From NCBI RefSeq assembly GCF_041333735.1, contig NZ_JBGKFB010000001.1:1233001-1297000 (forward strand): a stretch of DNA of 64,000 nucleotides, read 5' to 3'. This stretch comes from Veillonella sp. (lineage in GTDB: Bacteria > Bacillota > Negativicutes > Veillonellales > Veillonellaceae). The notes beneath the pieces are model-generated. The model was not told the origin of the DNA. It saw nothing but the letters and a program-made list of their open reading frames with translations, and did not search any database. The position numbers and the translations under genes are program-made. Below are positions 8,280-17,494 of this stretch, piece by piece (within the stretch, counting starts at the first letter, position 1; each line of letters begins with the position of its first letter).

Positions 8280-9134
8280 ATGAATGAATCTGTAAAACGT
8301 ATAGATGTAAAAGGTCCTCATGGTACTTGGTCCTATGAAACTCCTAATTGGGCAGATCGTTTTCCTATTACAATAGGTGATACGTACCGTCATGGTGGTG
8401 TATCTCAAGAGCCCTATGAATCACTAAATTTAGCATTTCACGTAGGGGATGAGCCTAAGTATGTTCGTGAAAACCGTGCTATTATTGCTGAATATTTAGG
8501 TGTTGAACCAGAACGAATCTCTTGTGGTAATCAAGTACATGGTTTAAAAGCTGTAGAAATCACAGAAGATCTCGTTGGTGCTGGAGCCTTTGGAGAGGAT
8601 ACAGCTATAGCCGATTGTGATGCTGTATTTACAAAATTACCGAATGTACCGCTATTTTTATTTACTGCTGATTGTGTAGCTGTAGGTATTTATGATGCTA
8701 AGCATCACGCTATCGCTACGGTACATGCAGGCTGGCGTGGTGCCATTGGTCATTTGCCGGTGCTCACTATTGAGGCTATGAAAGAAACTTACGGCACTGA
8801 GTTCAAAGACTGTTATGTATATCTTGGGCCTAGCATTGGACCAGAATCCTTTGAAGTCGATGTAGAGTTAGGAAAACGTTTTGAAATAGCTTGGCGTGGT
8901 ATGACCGACCGTAGTGTGGCTGATATTGTAAACTATCCAGGTGATAAACTAGATAAAGCCTATATCAACTTATGGAACTTTATCGCCGAAGGACTTATGG
9001 TGAATGGTGTGCCTAAAGAAAATATCGCTATTGGCGGTACCGATACAGTAACAGATAGAGTTTGTTATTCCTATCGTCGGGAATCTGGTAAAACAGGTCG
9101 CATGGCTTTATTTGGCATGCTACAAGAATGGTAG
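8280..9134 (+). CDS. pgeF: Peptidoglycan editing factor / YfiH-type laccase-fold enzyme
   Basis: A 284-residue member of the Cu-oxidase_4 (DUF152, YfiH) family. Visible zinc-site segments are GNQVHGLK, LFTADCVAV and TVHAGWRGAIGHLP, together with YLGPSIGPESFEV. Family members act on purine nucleosides (adenosine deaminase/phosphorylase activity reported), and in E. coli PgeF removes misplaced L-Ser from peptidoglycan precursors. An N-terminal stretch of about 25 residues is longer than in some homologues. AGGAGG precedes the ATG. In many Firmicutes the gene stands just before the ylmE-sepF cluster, as it does here. Confidence 0.9.
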   Translation: MNESVKRIDVKGPHGTWSYETPNWADRFPITIGDTYRHGGVSQEPYESLNLAFHVGDEPKYVRENRAIIAEYLGVEPERISCGNQVHGLKAVEITEDLVGAGAFGEDTAIADCDAVFTKLPNVPLFLFTADCVAVGIYDAKHHAIATVHAGWRGAIGHLPVLTIEAMKETYGTEFKDCYVYLGPSIGPESFEVDVELGKRFEIAWRGMTDRSVADIVNYPGDKLDKAYINLWNFIAEGLMVNGVPKENIAIGGTDTVTDRVCYSYRRESGKTGRMALFGMLQEW

Positions 9135-9263
9135 TATATACATACATAGATTTATAGGCTTTATAAGACCTAAATGATGTACAATCAATACTAAATACTA
9201 TATAATAGAATAGTCTATACAAATATATTTTATGGTTTTATATATAGATTGAAGGGGGATCAC

Positions 9264-9950
9264 ATGATAGAAGAATCCCTACACGCTATACAGCAGCGCA
9301 TGGCGGATGCTATGGCGCGCGTTGGTCGCGTAGATACAGCATTATTGGTAGCGGTTACCAAGAACCATCCCGTATCAGCGGTGGAAGAGGTGGCGCGTCT
9401 CGGTGTAACTCATGTGGGTGAAAACCGTGTACAAGAGGCCAAAGAAAAACAGCTCACCTATAAAGGTCCACAATTAACATGGCACTTGATTGGTCATTTA
9501 CAGGTCAATAAGGTGCGTCAAGCGGTGCCTATGTTTGATTTAATTCATTCTGTAGACAGCCGTAAATTATTAGATGAAATCGAAAAGGTGGCAGCAAAGC
9601 ACGATAAGGTACAAGATGTATTGTTGCAAGTTAATGTAGCTCGCGAAGCATCTAAAACGGGTATGACCGTTGAAGAGTTTCCGGAAATACGAGACTATGC
9701 AAAGACATTACCTCATGTCCGTGTTCGGGGCTTGATGTGTATGGCACCATTTTTCGATGATCCAGAGGAAGCACGTCCAATCTTCCGTATAGCCAATGCC
9801 TTGTATGAGGATATGAAGGGCTATTTTGAAGAAGGGCAGATTCAATATTTATCTATGGGGATGACTCACGACTTTGAAGTCGCTTTGGAAGAAGGGGCTA
9901 ATATTGTTCGTGTAGGCACAGCAATTTTTGGGGAACGTGTGTATTATTAA
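9264..9950 (+). CDS. yggS: Pyridoxal-phosphate homeostasis protein, YggS/YlmE family
   Basis: A 228-residue PLP-binding protein with the fold of the alanine racemase N-terminal domain. The PLP lysine is K33 in AVTKNHP. HVGENRVQEAKEK and the C-terminal SMGMTHDFEVAL and VRVGTAIFGER phosphate-binding segments are present. The family balances free PLP and affects amino-acid pools rather than catalysing a known turnover reaction. The ATG at 9264 is chosen over an in-frame TTG at 9249 because GAAGGGGG lies between them. A TATAAT at 9201-9206 may be its -10 box. It opens the yggS-sepF-proC-ylmH run. Confidence 0.92.
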   Translation: MIEESLHAIQQRMADAMARVGRVDTALLVAVTKNHPVSAVEEVARLGVTHVGENRVQEAKEKQLTYKGPQLTWHLIGHLQVNKVRQAVPMFDLIHSVDSRKLLDEIEKVAAKHDKVQDVLLQVNVAREASKTGMTVEEFPEIRDYAKTLPHVRVRGLMCMAPFFDDPEEARPIFRIANALYEDMKGYFEEGQIQYLSMGMTHDFEVALEEGANIVRVGTAIFGERVYY

Positions 9951-10001
9951 GGCTCGGGTTGCCTAGTAATCGGTAGCGTTATGTATTAGGAGGAAATCCA
10001 A

Positions 10002-10499
10002 ATGGCATTGGGAGATTATTTAGACAAAGCAAAAAACTTATTCTTAGGCAAAAATGATGATGACTATGAATATGATGATTATGACTACGAAGATGATGAG
10101 GAATATGAAGCTGAACCAGCTCCAGTAGCTCCAGCAGCACCTGTATCCGGCGCATCTGAATTTCATCCACGCAAGGTAGGAGGCCAATCTACGATGACAC
10201 AACGTCCAACAGCTATGAAAGTAGTTGTAATTGAACCAAAAGTATTTGAAGATTCTGAAAATATTACACATCAATTGCGCGACATGCGTCCTGTATTGAT
10301 TAACTTTGAAAATACAGATCCTCATGAAGCAGCGCGTATTGTGGACTTCGTATCTGGTGCGACATTTGCATTGGATGGCAAATTGGAAAAGGTGGGTAAG
10401 GACATTTTCATGTGCGTACCTGTAAATATTTCCATTGATTATTCTGATAATGAAAGTAACAAAACTGAGCAAAACGAATACGCTTGGGAAAACAAATAA
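10002..10499 (+). CDS. sepF: Cell division protein SepF
   Basis: A 165-residue FtsZ-binding, membrane-tethered division protein. Residues 1-15 (MALGDYLDKAKNLFL) form the amphipathic membrane-binding helix. A very acidic Asp/Tyr/Glu linker of about 26 residues follows, then an Ala/Pro stretch. The SepF core (VVVIEPKVFEDSENI, LINFENTD, IVDFVSGATFALDGKLEKVG) fills residues 70-145. SepF bundles FtsZ and links it to the membrane, often in species without FtsA. Neighbours yggS and ylmH match the division-associated ylm cluster of Gram-positive relatives. AGGAGG precedes the ATG. Confidence 0.95.
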   Translation: MALGDYLDKAKNLFLGKNDDDYEYDDYDYEDDEEYEAEPAPVAPAAPVSGASEFHPRKVGGQSTMTQRPTAMKVVVIEPKVFEDSENITHQLRDMRPVLINFENTDPHEAARIVDFVSGATFALDGKLEKVGKDIFMCVPVNISIDYSDNESNKTEQNEYAWENK

Positions 10500-10525
10500 T
10501 TTCTCTATAAACGGTGGTGACAACG

Positions 10526-11320
10526 ATGTTAGGTAAAACCTTATGTATTGGCGTTGGCTCGATGGGGGGCGCTTTATTGCGCGGTGCATTACAGCATGGC
10601 GTGTTGAAAGCAAGTGATACGCACATTCTAGTACGTCGCGAAGAACAATGTAAGGCTCTTACAGAGGAGCTTGGTGTAGTAGGTTTTACGACTATGCCTA
10701 ATGTGCATGAGTACAATACTATTCTCTTGGCTGTAAAACCACAAGTGTTACCATCTGTATTAGAGACGTTAAAAGAAGTACCTTATGGGACTGTTATGAT
10801 TTCCGTTGCTGCAGGTATTACCTTAGATACTCTAGATGCAGCGATTCCGCAAGCTAACTGGTTTAGAGCTATGCCAAATACACCGGCTTCTATCGGTGCA
10901 GGCATGACGGCTCTTGCAGGGGATGATGTAAATACAGACTTAGGTCGCGCTGTGCAAGCCTTGTTTGAGGCTGTCGGCGAAGTGGCCGTGGTAAGCGAAG
11001 CTGATTTAGATCGCTTAGGTGCACTATCTGGTGCGGGCCCTGGCTATATGTTCGTCATTCTTGATGCGTTAGCTGATGCGGGCGTTCGCATTGGATTGCC
11101 TCGTCACTTGGCCATCAAGGCAGCGGCTCAAACGATGTATGGTGCTGGTAAGATGGCTCTTGAAAGCGGCAATCATCCAGCAGTACTACGAGATCAAGTA
11201 ACAAGTCCAGGTGGCACGACCATTGCCGGTATTGGTGCCATGGAAAAAGGTGGACTTCGCAGTGCTCTCCAAGACGGCGTAGTAGCATGTCTTGCTCGGT
11301 CGAATGAATTGGGGAAATAA
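10526..11320 (+). CDS. proC: Pyrroline-5-carboxylate reductase
   Basis: A 264-residue NAD(P)H enzyme making proline from pyrroline-5-carboxylate. The N-terminal Rossmann motif is CIGVGSMGGALLRG. The C-terminal dimerisation domain has the family signature (ALSGAGPGY, then RDQVTSPGGTTIAGI). The ATG at 10526 is preferred to in-frame GTGs at 10514 and 10517 because GGTGGTG serves as ribosome site and the protein aligns from MLGKTLCIGVG. It sits between sepF and ylmH, where many Firmicutes have ylmG. It ends 2 bases before the ylmH start, so it is in the same operon. Confidence 0.95.
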   Translation: MLGKTLCIGVGSMGGALLRGALQHGVLKASDTHILVRREEQCKALTEELGVVGFTTMPNVHEYNTILLAVKPQVLPSVLETLKEVPYGTVMISVAAGITLDTLDAAIPQANWFRAMPNTPASIGAGMTALAGDDVNTDLGRAVQALFEAVGEVAVVSEADLDRLGALSGAGPGYMFVILDALADAGVRIGLPRHLAIKAAAQTMYGAGKMALESGNHPAVLRDQVTSPGGTTIAGIGAMEKGGLRSALQDGVVACLARSNELGK

Positions 11321-11322
11321 TT

Positions 11323-12108
11323 TTGGCAGATACTAGTAAATTAATTCGATATTTTGAAGCCAGTGGCAGCGGTGAGGAAGCTCGCCGCATGCTAGACTTG
11401 GCTGAGCAGGTTGTAAAAGGTCGCCCTTATCGCGTGGCGGACTTTACGAGCCCTGCAGGTCTTGTCATTGCAGATGCAATCAAGGCTAACTACCCACAGC
11501 TTATCGTTAAGACCGATGGTGGCTATGAAGGGGCGGAACGTATCCGTATCGCCTTTGTAGATAGCGACTTTAACGGTACGGTGGACATGGGCATTCGCGC
11601 CCTTAAGGTAAATTGGGACCCACGGTTCCGATTGCTTACCCATCGCGATGTGCTAGGCTCCTTGATGGGGCTCGGCATTGATCGCTCCAAATTTGGTGAC
11701 GTTATCGTTCAGCAAGGGGGCGCTCAAATTATGGTGGATGAAAGCGTAGCAGACTTTGTGATTCAAAACTTCACAAAAATCGCTATGGTTTCCGTGTCTG
11801 TAGAGGCTATTGACCTATCAGATATTGCACCAAAAGAAGAAAAAATTAAAGAAGTCCGCACTACAGTTGCTTCGTTGCGCTTAGATGCGGTGGCAAGTTC
11901 TGGTTTTAGCGTGTCTCGTACTAAATTGGTGAGCGCTATTAATGCAGGATTATTGCAAGTAAACTGGCAACCAGCTAAGGGTGCATCCCAAGAGGTTAAA
12001 GAAGGGGATGTAATCTCTATGCGTGGTCGTGGCCGAATGAAGGTAGAAGCCATTACAGGTACATCTCGTAAGGGGCGTATCGGCGTATATCTGAAACGAT
12101 TCATGTAG
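11323..12108 (+). CDS. ylmH: RNA-binding S4-domain protein, YlmH family
   Basis: A 261-residue protein. A novel-fold N-terminal half (residues 1-170) with conserved VRPYRVADFTSPA-type and RVAFVDSDF-like segments precedes a C-terminal S4 RNA-binding domain (RLDAVASSGFSVSRTKLVSAI, then VNWQPAKGASQEVKEGD). YlmH proteins bind the large ribosomal subunit and help rescue stalled translation; the gene lies in the division cluster in many Gram-positives. The start is TTG, 2 bases after the proC stop, with GGGGAAA as ribosome site; no ATG fits the family N-terminus. A strong terminator follows 8 bases after the stop. Confidence 0.9.
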   Translation: MADTSKLIRYFEASGSGEEARRMLDLAEQVVKGRPYRVADFTSPAGLVIADAIKANYPQLIVKTDGGYEGAERIRIAFVDSDFNGTVDMGIRALKVNWDPRFRLLTHRDVLGSLMGLGIDRSKFGDVIVQQGGAQIMVDESVADFVIQNFTKIAMVSVSVEAIDLSDIAPKEEKIKEVRTTVASLRLDAVASSGFSVSRTKLVSAINAGLLQVNWQPAKGASQEVKEGDVISMRGRGRMKVEAITGTSRKGRIGVYLKRFM

Positions 12109-12115
12109 GCAATTG

Positions 12116-12147
12116 AAAATCGGCTTGACCATCAAGCCGATTTTTTT
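12116..12147 (+). terminator. Rho-independent terminator of the sepF-proC-ylmH operon
   Basis: AAAATCGGCTTGA, CCA, TCAAGCCGATTTTTTT: a 12-13 bp stem with a three-base loop and a seven-T tail. Confidence 0.93.
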
Positions 12148-12165
12148 ATATATAGTAGGACAGCC

Positions 12166-12813
12166 ATGGTATCCATAACATTTCAACCTACAACTGAAGA
12201 TACAATTCTATTCGTTGGTGGCGGGGAGGTCGCAGAGCGACGAATACAGCTCTTTATTGATGAGCCGTGCAACATTGTCGTGATTGCTCCCAATGTAACA
12301 GATACGATTAGCCAATGGGCAAAGGATAATCGTATCACTTGGCACGACCGTGCTTTCACAATGGATGATGAACACCATATTATAACGAGCAGTTTGTTCT
12401 TTATCTGCACAGATAATAGCGAATTAAACGATACGTTATATAATATGGGGAAAAAATACCACGTTTGGACTAATCGCAGTGATGCCCCTAGGGCGTGCAG
12501 ATTTACTGTGCCTTCATCTCTTGAACTAGGCGATCTTCATATCGCTATTAGCGCTAATAACGTAGGACCTCGTATCAATCGCCTCGTAAAGCAAGATATG
12601 ATGAATCGTTATGGTCAGTTGCAAAAGGCTATGCCTAGACTTAAAATATTTAGAGAAGAAGTAAAGTTACTACTTCCTACCCCAGAGGCTCGACAGAAAT
12701 TTTGGCGAGACCATCTGACCGTAGAAACTTTTGAAGCCATTCTCAAGGGAGAGTGGATGACTATAGAGGAGAAACTTGACCATGAAATTAGTGGTATTAG
12801 GTCTAAATCATAG
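12166..12813 (+). CDS. Precorrin-2 dehydrogenase / sirohydrochlorin ferrochelatase-like (Met8/CysG-N family)
   Basis: A 215-residue protein. The NAD motif FVGGGEVAERRIQLFID and the following VVIAPN match the N-terminal half of CysG and Met8. These oxidise precorrin-2 to sirohydrochlorin, and some insert iron to make siroheme. The PSSLELGDLHIAISANNVGPRINR segment is the family's dimer/active-site signature. It heads the tetrapyrrole operon and overlaps hemA by 32 bases. The fused methyltransferase four genes downstream makes its substrate. Whether it also chelates iron cannot be told from sequence. The only ribosome site before the ATG is a weak TAGGA. Confidence 0.88.
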   Translation: MVSITFQPTTEDTILFVGGGEVAERRIQLFIDEPCNIVVIAPNVTDTISQWAKDNRITWHDRAFTMDDEHHIITSSLFFICTDNSELNDTLYNMGKKYHVWTNRSDAPRACRFTVPSSLELGDLHIAISANNVGPRINRLVKQDMMNRYGQLQKAMPRLKIFREEVKLLLPTPEARQKFWRDHLTVETFEAILKGEWMTIEEKLDHEISGIRSKS

Positions 12814-14053
12814 AAGTGCCGCTGTTGAGGTGCGTGAGCGTTTCTCGTTTGATAAGGACGAGGTCGCTTCAGCACTGAACCGCCTCTATGAATTCGACTG
12901 TGTAGCAGAATGCGTTATATTGTCTACATGCAATAGAACTGAAATCTATGCGGCTTTAGAAGGTGTAGAGTTCCCTAAAGAATATATGCTGGCTGTGTTA
13001 AAGGATTTAAAAGGTGCCGACCACATCGATGAAGATGCCTTTTTCTTCTATGAAGAGCGCGATTGCATTGAACATCTATTCCGCGTATCTGCAAGTCTTG
13101 ATTCCCTTGTGTTGGGGGAAGGTCAAATTTTGAGCCAATTAAAAGGAGCTTATATTCAGGCTTATAGCGCAGGTTGCACAGGCACAATTTTTAATATCTT
13201 ATTCCAACGTGCTATCAGTGTTGGTAAAAAGGTACGGACGAACACAGGTATTGCTAATACGCCTGTATCCGTTAGTTACACCGCTGTTAACCTTGCGGAG
13301 GACAGCCTAGATAAACCATTATCTGAAGCGACGGTGCTCATCTTAGGTGCTGGCACCATGAGTGAGTTGACAGCAACGCATCTACAAGCAAAGGGCGTAA
13401 AAACGATTTTTGTATCCAATAGAACCTTTACTAAGGCAGAGGCTCTAGCAGAGCGATTTAATGGTAAAGCTGTTAAGCTAGATAACTTTGTAGATTACGC
13501 TAAAGATGCGGATATCCTCATTACATCTACAGGGGCGCCGCACTATATTATTACGGAACGTGAAGCAAAGAAAATTACCTCCCTTCGCAAAGGTGAGCCA
13601 ATCGTTATGATTGATATTGCGGTACCACGCGATATCGATCCTGCTGTGGCAGATATGGAAGGTATTTATTTATTCAATATTGACTCCCTTGAAAGCGTAG
13701 TAGAAGAAAATAAGGCACAGCGCGAAGAGGAAGCTCGTCGTGCGGAGCCTATCATTCACGATGCTATTGAAGAATTATTGGACAAATTGAGCTATTTAAC
13801 GGTGCGTCCTATGATGGCATTGCTTACTGAAAAAGCAGAACGCATTCGCCGTCGTGAATTGCATCGGGCATTAGCAAAATTACCTGATATTTCTGATAAA
13901 GAGCGCCGCATTATGGACTCTATGAGTCGCATGATCATCCGCAAAATGTTGCGTGAACCGATGATTCACTTCAACGAAATCGCTGGTACAGAGGAAGAAG
14001 GTTTGTACTGGGATTTATTCAAAGATATGTTTAATCTTGAGAAAGAAGGCTAA
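12782..14053 (+). CDS. hemA: Glutamyl-tRNA reductase
   Basis: A 423-residue enzyme reducing Glu-tRNA to glutamate-1-semialdehyde, the first committed C5-pathway step. The N-terminal catalytic domain has GLNHRSA and the nucleophile C50 in LSTCNRTE, plus ESLVLGEGQILSQ-like DSLVLGEGQI. The NADPH domain has ILGAGTMSELTATHL. The C-terminal dimerisation helix ends near residue 423. The ATG at 12782 has AGAGGAGA 10 bases upstream, inside the previous gene, so hemA is translationally linked to the Met8-like gene. HemA is often the regulated step, but no regulatory site was recognised. Confidence 0.97.
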   Translation: MKLVVLGLNHRSAAVEVRERFSFDKDEVASALNRLYEFDCVAECVILSTCNRTEIYAALEGVEFPKEYMLAVLKDLKGADHIDEDAFFFYEERDCIEHLFRVSASLDSLVLGEGQILSQLKGAYIQAYSAGCTGTIFNILFQRAISVGKKVRTNTGIANTPVSVSYTAVNLAEDSLDKPLSEATVLILGAGTMSELTATHLQAKGVKTIFVSNRTFTKAEALAERFNGKAVKLDNFVDYAKDADILITSTGAPHYIITEREAKKITSLRKGEPIVMIDIAVPRDIDPAVADMEGIYLFNIDSLESVVEENKAQREEEARRAEPIIHDAIEELLDKLSYLTVRPMMALLTEKAERIRRRELHRALAKLPDISDKERRIMDSMSRMIIRKMLREPMIHFNEIAGTEEEGLYWDLFKDMFNLEKEG

Positions 14054-14057
14054 GGCC

Positions 14058-14996
14058 ATGAGAGACCATATTCGAATCGGCACGCGAAAAAGTGCCCTTG
14101 CCCTATGGCAGGCTGAACATATTAGTGCAGAGTTACAACGTCTGTACCCAAACATTACGGTCGAGCTAGTTCACTTCAATACAAAGGGGGACCGTATCTT
14201 AGAAAAACCACTGGCTCAAGTTGGTGGTAAAGGTTTGTTTACAGCTGAATTAGAAGAAGCTATGCACAAAGGCGACATTGATATCGCCGTACATAGCTTG
14301 AAAGATATGCCTACAGAGTTGCCAAAAGGGCTAACTCTTGGTGCTATCTCTGCTCGTGAAGTGCCTTACGATGCGCTTGTGAGCCCCATGTATAAAACAT
14401 TAGATAAATTGCCTGAAGGTGCTCGCGTCGGTACAAGTAGCTTGCGTCGTCAAGCGCAATTATTACATGTCCGTCCCGACCTTAAGGTCGAGGTTATCCG
14501 CGGTAATGTACAAACTCGTTTGAGTAAGATTGAAACAGAAAAACTAGATGGCGTTATCTTGGCACAAGCCGGTCTTAAACGGTTGGGCTTAGATGATCAA
14601 ATTACCCAAGTATTTAAAGCGGATGAAATGATTCCTGCTGTTGGTCAAGGGGCACTCGCTATCGAGTGTCGTGCTGACGATACGGAAATGCTTGAAATGC
14701 TAGCTCCTATTAACGACGAAGCTACACGCTATGCTGTTGAAGGGGAACGCAGCTTCTTGCGTCAGTTAAATGGTGGTTGCCAAGTGCCGATGGGGGTACA
14801 TGGTACTATCAATAAAGGTCAATTGACCTTAAAGGCCATGATTGCATCCCTCGACGGTAAAACTGTGTACGAAGGAGAAATTTCTGGCCCAGCAAAGAAA
14901 GCTGAAATTCTTGGTAAAAACCTTGCAAAAGCCTTATATGAAGAAGGGGGCAAACATATTGTGGATGCTCTCATAGAGGAAGGAATCATAAAATGA
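14058..14996 (+). CDS. hemC: Porphobilinogen deaminase (hydroxymethylbilane synthase)
   Basis: A 312-residue enzyme polymerising four porphobilinogens to hydroxymethylbilane. RIGTRKSALALWQAEH, HSLKDMPTELP and GTSSLRRQAQL are family landmarks. The dipyrromethane cofactor cysteine is C241 in LNGGCQVPMG. The frame is open to 14037, but the ATG at 14058 fits the family start (MRDHIRIGTRKS) and leaves a 4-base gap from hemA. The stop overlaps the next ATG as ATGA, so the next gene is translationally coupled. Confidence 0.97.
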   Translation: MRDHIRIGTRKSALALWQAEHISAELQRLYPNITVELVHFNTKGDRILEKPLAQVGGKGLFTAELEEAMHKGDIDIAVHSLKDMPTELPKGLTLGAISAREVPYDALVSPMYKTLDKLPEGARVGTSSLRRQAQLLHVRPDLKVEVIRGNVQTRLSKIETEKLDGVILAQAGLKRLGLDDQITQVFKADEMIPAVGQGALAIECRADDTEMLEMLAPINDEATRYAVEGERSFLRQLNGGCQVPMGVHGTINKGQLTLKAMIASLDGKTVYEGEISGPAKKAEILGKNLAKALYEEGGKHIVDALIEEGIIK

Positions 14997-16501
14997 CAGG
15001 TATGGTATATCTAATCGGTGCAGGCCCTGGCGATGTTAAACTCATTACTGTAAAAGGTCGCGAATGCATTGAAAAAGCAGATGTAATTGTATATGACTAT
15101 TTAGCAGATGCTCATTTGTTAGAATGGGCTCGCCCAGATGCAGAGTTGATCTACGCTGGTAAACAATGTAAAGATCACACAATGCACCAATGGGAAATCA
15201 ACGAGTTATTAGTTCAAAAAGGTAAAGAAGGAAAAATCGTAGCGCGCTTAAAAGGCGGTGATCCACTCGTATTTGGACGCGGTGGTGAAGAGGCGATGGC
15301 TCTTGGGGAAGCTGGTGTACCATTTGAATTCGTACCAGGCGTAACATCTCCAATCGCAGCACCTGCTTATGCAGGTATTCCTGTAACACAACGCGCTATG
15401 GCTACATCCTTTGCGGTTGTAACCGGTCATGAGGATCCAACTAAAGCAGTATCTGGCATTCATTGGGAAGGCCTTGCTACAGCGGTTGATACACTTTGCT
15501 TTGTAATGGGTGTTGGCAATTTACCTACCATTGCAGAAAAATTGATGGCTCATGGACGCCCAGCTTCTACACCAGTTGCGCTTGTTCGTTGGGGTACAAA
15601 AACAGTTCAAGAAGTTCTCGTATCTACCCTTGAACATGTAGTAGAAGACGTAGAAAAGGCACAACTAAAAGCGCCAGCTATCATCGTAGTAGGCGATGTA
15701 GTTAACCTTCGTGAAAAATTACAATGGTTCGATAATAAACCGTTATTCGGTAAAACTATTGTAGTTACACGCGCTCGCTCCCAAGCTAGTGCATTCCGCG
15801 AAAAATTAGAAGCTCAAGGTGCTAATGTAGTCGAAGCGGCAGCGATTAAAACATCTCCATTGGAGTTGTTTGATGAAGATCGTCGTATCATCAATAATAC
15901 AAAACAATACCAATGCATTGTATTCACATCTGGCGAAGGAGTTCGTTACTTCTTTGATGCTCTTTACAAAGAGGGCAAGGATACACGTGCATTAGGTAAT
16001 TCTAAAGTAGCAGCTATTGGCTGTGCTACAGCTCGGGAACTTCAAAAATACGGCATTGTTCCAGATATTATTCCTGTAGACTATAAAGCTGAATCTGCTG
16101 TAAAGGCTCTTGAAGAAGAACTTAAAGCAGGCGACTCCGTATTGCTCATCCAACCAAAAGTAGCGCGCGACGTAATTCCACGCTCTTTGCGTCATCACGA
16201 TATAGATGTAGATATTTTGCGTTTATATGAAACGACACAAGATACATCTCAACAAGAAGCATTAGTCAATGCATTAACTGCAGGTACTGTAGACTACATT
16301 ACGTTTACAAGTTCCTCTACAGTAACCAATACAATCCAATTATTGGGCGATGATGCATTAAAATTATTAGGCAATACAAAGATTGCTTGCATCGGACCTA
16401 TCACAGCTGCTACAGCTATGAGTGCAGGTCTTAAACCAGCTGTTATCAGCGATGTATATACAACTGATGGCTTGGTAAATGCTATTGTTAAGGACATTTA
16501 G
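14993..16501 (+). CDS. cobA-hemD: Fused uroporphyrinogen-III C-methyltransferase / uroporphyrinogen-III synthase
   Basis: A 502-residue bifunctional protein. Residues 1-245 are a SUMT: VYLIGAGPGDVKLITVKG at the N-terminus, VARLKGGDPLVFGRGGEE, and VPGVTSPIAAPAYAGIPVTQR. They methylate uroporphyrinogen III to precorrin-2. Residues 250-502 are a HemD domain (FGKTIVVTRARSQASAF, FTSGEGVRYFFDAL, ITFTSSSTV) that cyclises hydroxymethylbilane. The fusion is common in Clostridia and Negativicutes and channels HemC product toward siroheme and B12. ATGA overlap with hemC; AGGAGG of hemB follows directly. Confidence 0.95.
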   Translation: MTGMVYLIGAGPGDVKLITVKGRECIEKADVIVYDYLADAHLLEWARPDAELIYAGKQCKDHTMHQWEINELLVQKGKEGKIVARLKGGDPLVFGRGGEEAMALGEAGVPFEFVPGVTSPIAAPAYAGIPVTQRAMATSFAVVTGHEDPTKAVSGIHWEGLATAVDTLCFVMGVGNLPTIAEKLMAHGRPASTPVALVRWGTKTVQEVLVSTLEHVVEDVEKAQLKAPAIIVVGDVVNLREKLQWFDNKPLFGKTIVVTRARSQASAFREKLEAQGANVVEAAAIKTSPLELFDEDRRIINNTKQYQCIVFTSGEGVRYFFDALYKEGKDTRALGNSKVAAIGCATARELQKYGIVPDIIPVDYKAESAVKALEEELKAGDSVLLIQPKVARDVIPRSLRHHDIDVDILRLYETTQDTSQQEALVNALTAGTVDYITFTSSSTVTNTIQLLGDDALKLLGNTKIACIGPITAATAMSAGLKPAVISDVYTTDGLVNAIVKDI

Positions 16502-16510
16502 GAGGATTAC

Positions 16511-17485
16511 ATGTACGATTTAACATACCGTCCTCGCCGCTTGCGTATCAATCCAGAAATGCGTGATTTGGTACGGGAAACGACACTCGACGTAACTGAT
16601 TTAATTTATCCATTATTTATCGTTCCTGGTGAAGGTATCAAAAAAGAAATCGATACGTTGCCAGGCCAATACCACTTATCCGTTGATGAAGCTGTAAAAA
16701 TGGCTCAAGAGGTATATGATCTTGGTATTCTTGGGGTAGAAATCTTCGGTATTCCTACATATAAGGACGAACAAGGTTCCTCTGCATGGGATATGTCCCA
16801 ACCTGTACAACAAGCTATCAAAGCCATCCGTGCAGCTGTGCCAAACCTATTGGTGGTAGCTGATGTTTGCTTGTGCCAATACACAACAACAGGCCATTGC
16901 GGCATGATTGATGATCATGAAATCTTAAATGATGAAACATTGCCATTGCTTTGTAAAGTAGCGGTAAGCCAAGCAGAAGCAGGTGCTCATATGGTGGCTC
17001 CATCCGATATGATGGACGGCCGTGTAGGTGCTATCCGTGAAGCCCTTGATGCGGCAGGTTATACTAATGTGTCCATCATGAGCTATGCTGCAAAATACGC
17101 ATCCGCTTACTATGGTCCATTCCGTGGTGCCGTTAACTCTGCTCCTAAATTTGGTGATCGTAAATCCTATCAAATGGACCCAGCAAATCGCTTGGAAGCT
17201 TTCAGAGAAATCGAACTCGACATCGCTGAAGGTGCAGATATTATTATGATTAAACCAGCATTGTCCTACTTGGATATCGTTCGCGAAACACGTGACCGCT
17301 ATGAATTACCTGTGGCGGTATACAATGTATCTGGCGAATATGCGATGGTTAAATCCGCTGCAGCAGCTGGTCTTATCGACGAAGAACGCCTCGTTATGGA
17401 AACAATGCTTTCTATGAAGCGCGCCGGTGCTAAAATCATCATTACGTACCATGCTATAGATATTGCTAAATGGTTACAAAAGTAA
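16511..17485 (+). CDS. hemB: Delta-aminolevulinic acid dehydratase (porphobilinogen synthase)
   Basis: A 324-residue enzyme condensing two ALA molecules to porphobilinogen. The metal-binding cysteine region reads DVCLCQYTTTGHCG, indicating a zinc-type rather than Mg-only enzyme. The Schiff-base lysines lie in SYAAKYASAYYGPFR and in the IKPALSYLDI to VYNVSGEYAMVK segment. The length is typical. TAGGAGG precedes the ATG, and hemL follows after 9 bases. It is in the middle of the operon, although it acts before HemC in the pathway. Confidence 0.97.
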   Translation: MYDLTYRPRRLRINPEMRDLVRETTLDVTDLIYPLFIVPGEGIKKEIDTLPGQYHLSVDEAVKMAQEVYDLGILGVEIFGIPTYKDEQGSSAWDMSQPVQQAIKAIRAAVPNLLVVADVCLCQYTTTGHCGMIDDHEILNDETLPLLCKVAVSQAEAGAHMVAPSDMMDGRVGAIREALDAAGYTNVSIMSYAAKYASAYYGPFRGAVNSAPKFGDRKSYQMDPANRLEAFREIELDIAEGADIIMIKPALSYLDIVRETRDRYELPVAVYNVSGEYAMVKSAAAAGLIDEERLVMETMLSMKRAGAKIIITYHAIDIAKWLQK

Positions 17486-17494
17486 GGAGAAACC

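Noticed and set aside
10044..10613. Minus-strand frame of 189 codons over sepF/proC
   Set aside because: It is the antisense of the acidic SepF linker, which yields long Ile/Phe/Val runs by codon composition. No ribosome site.
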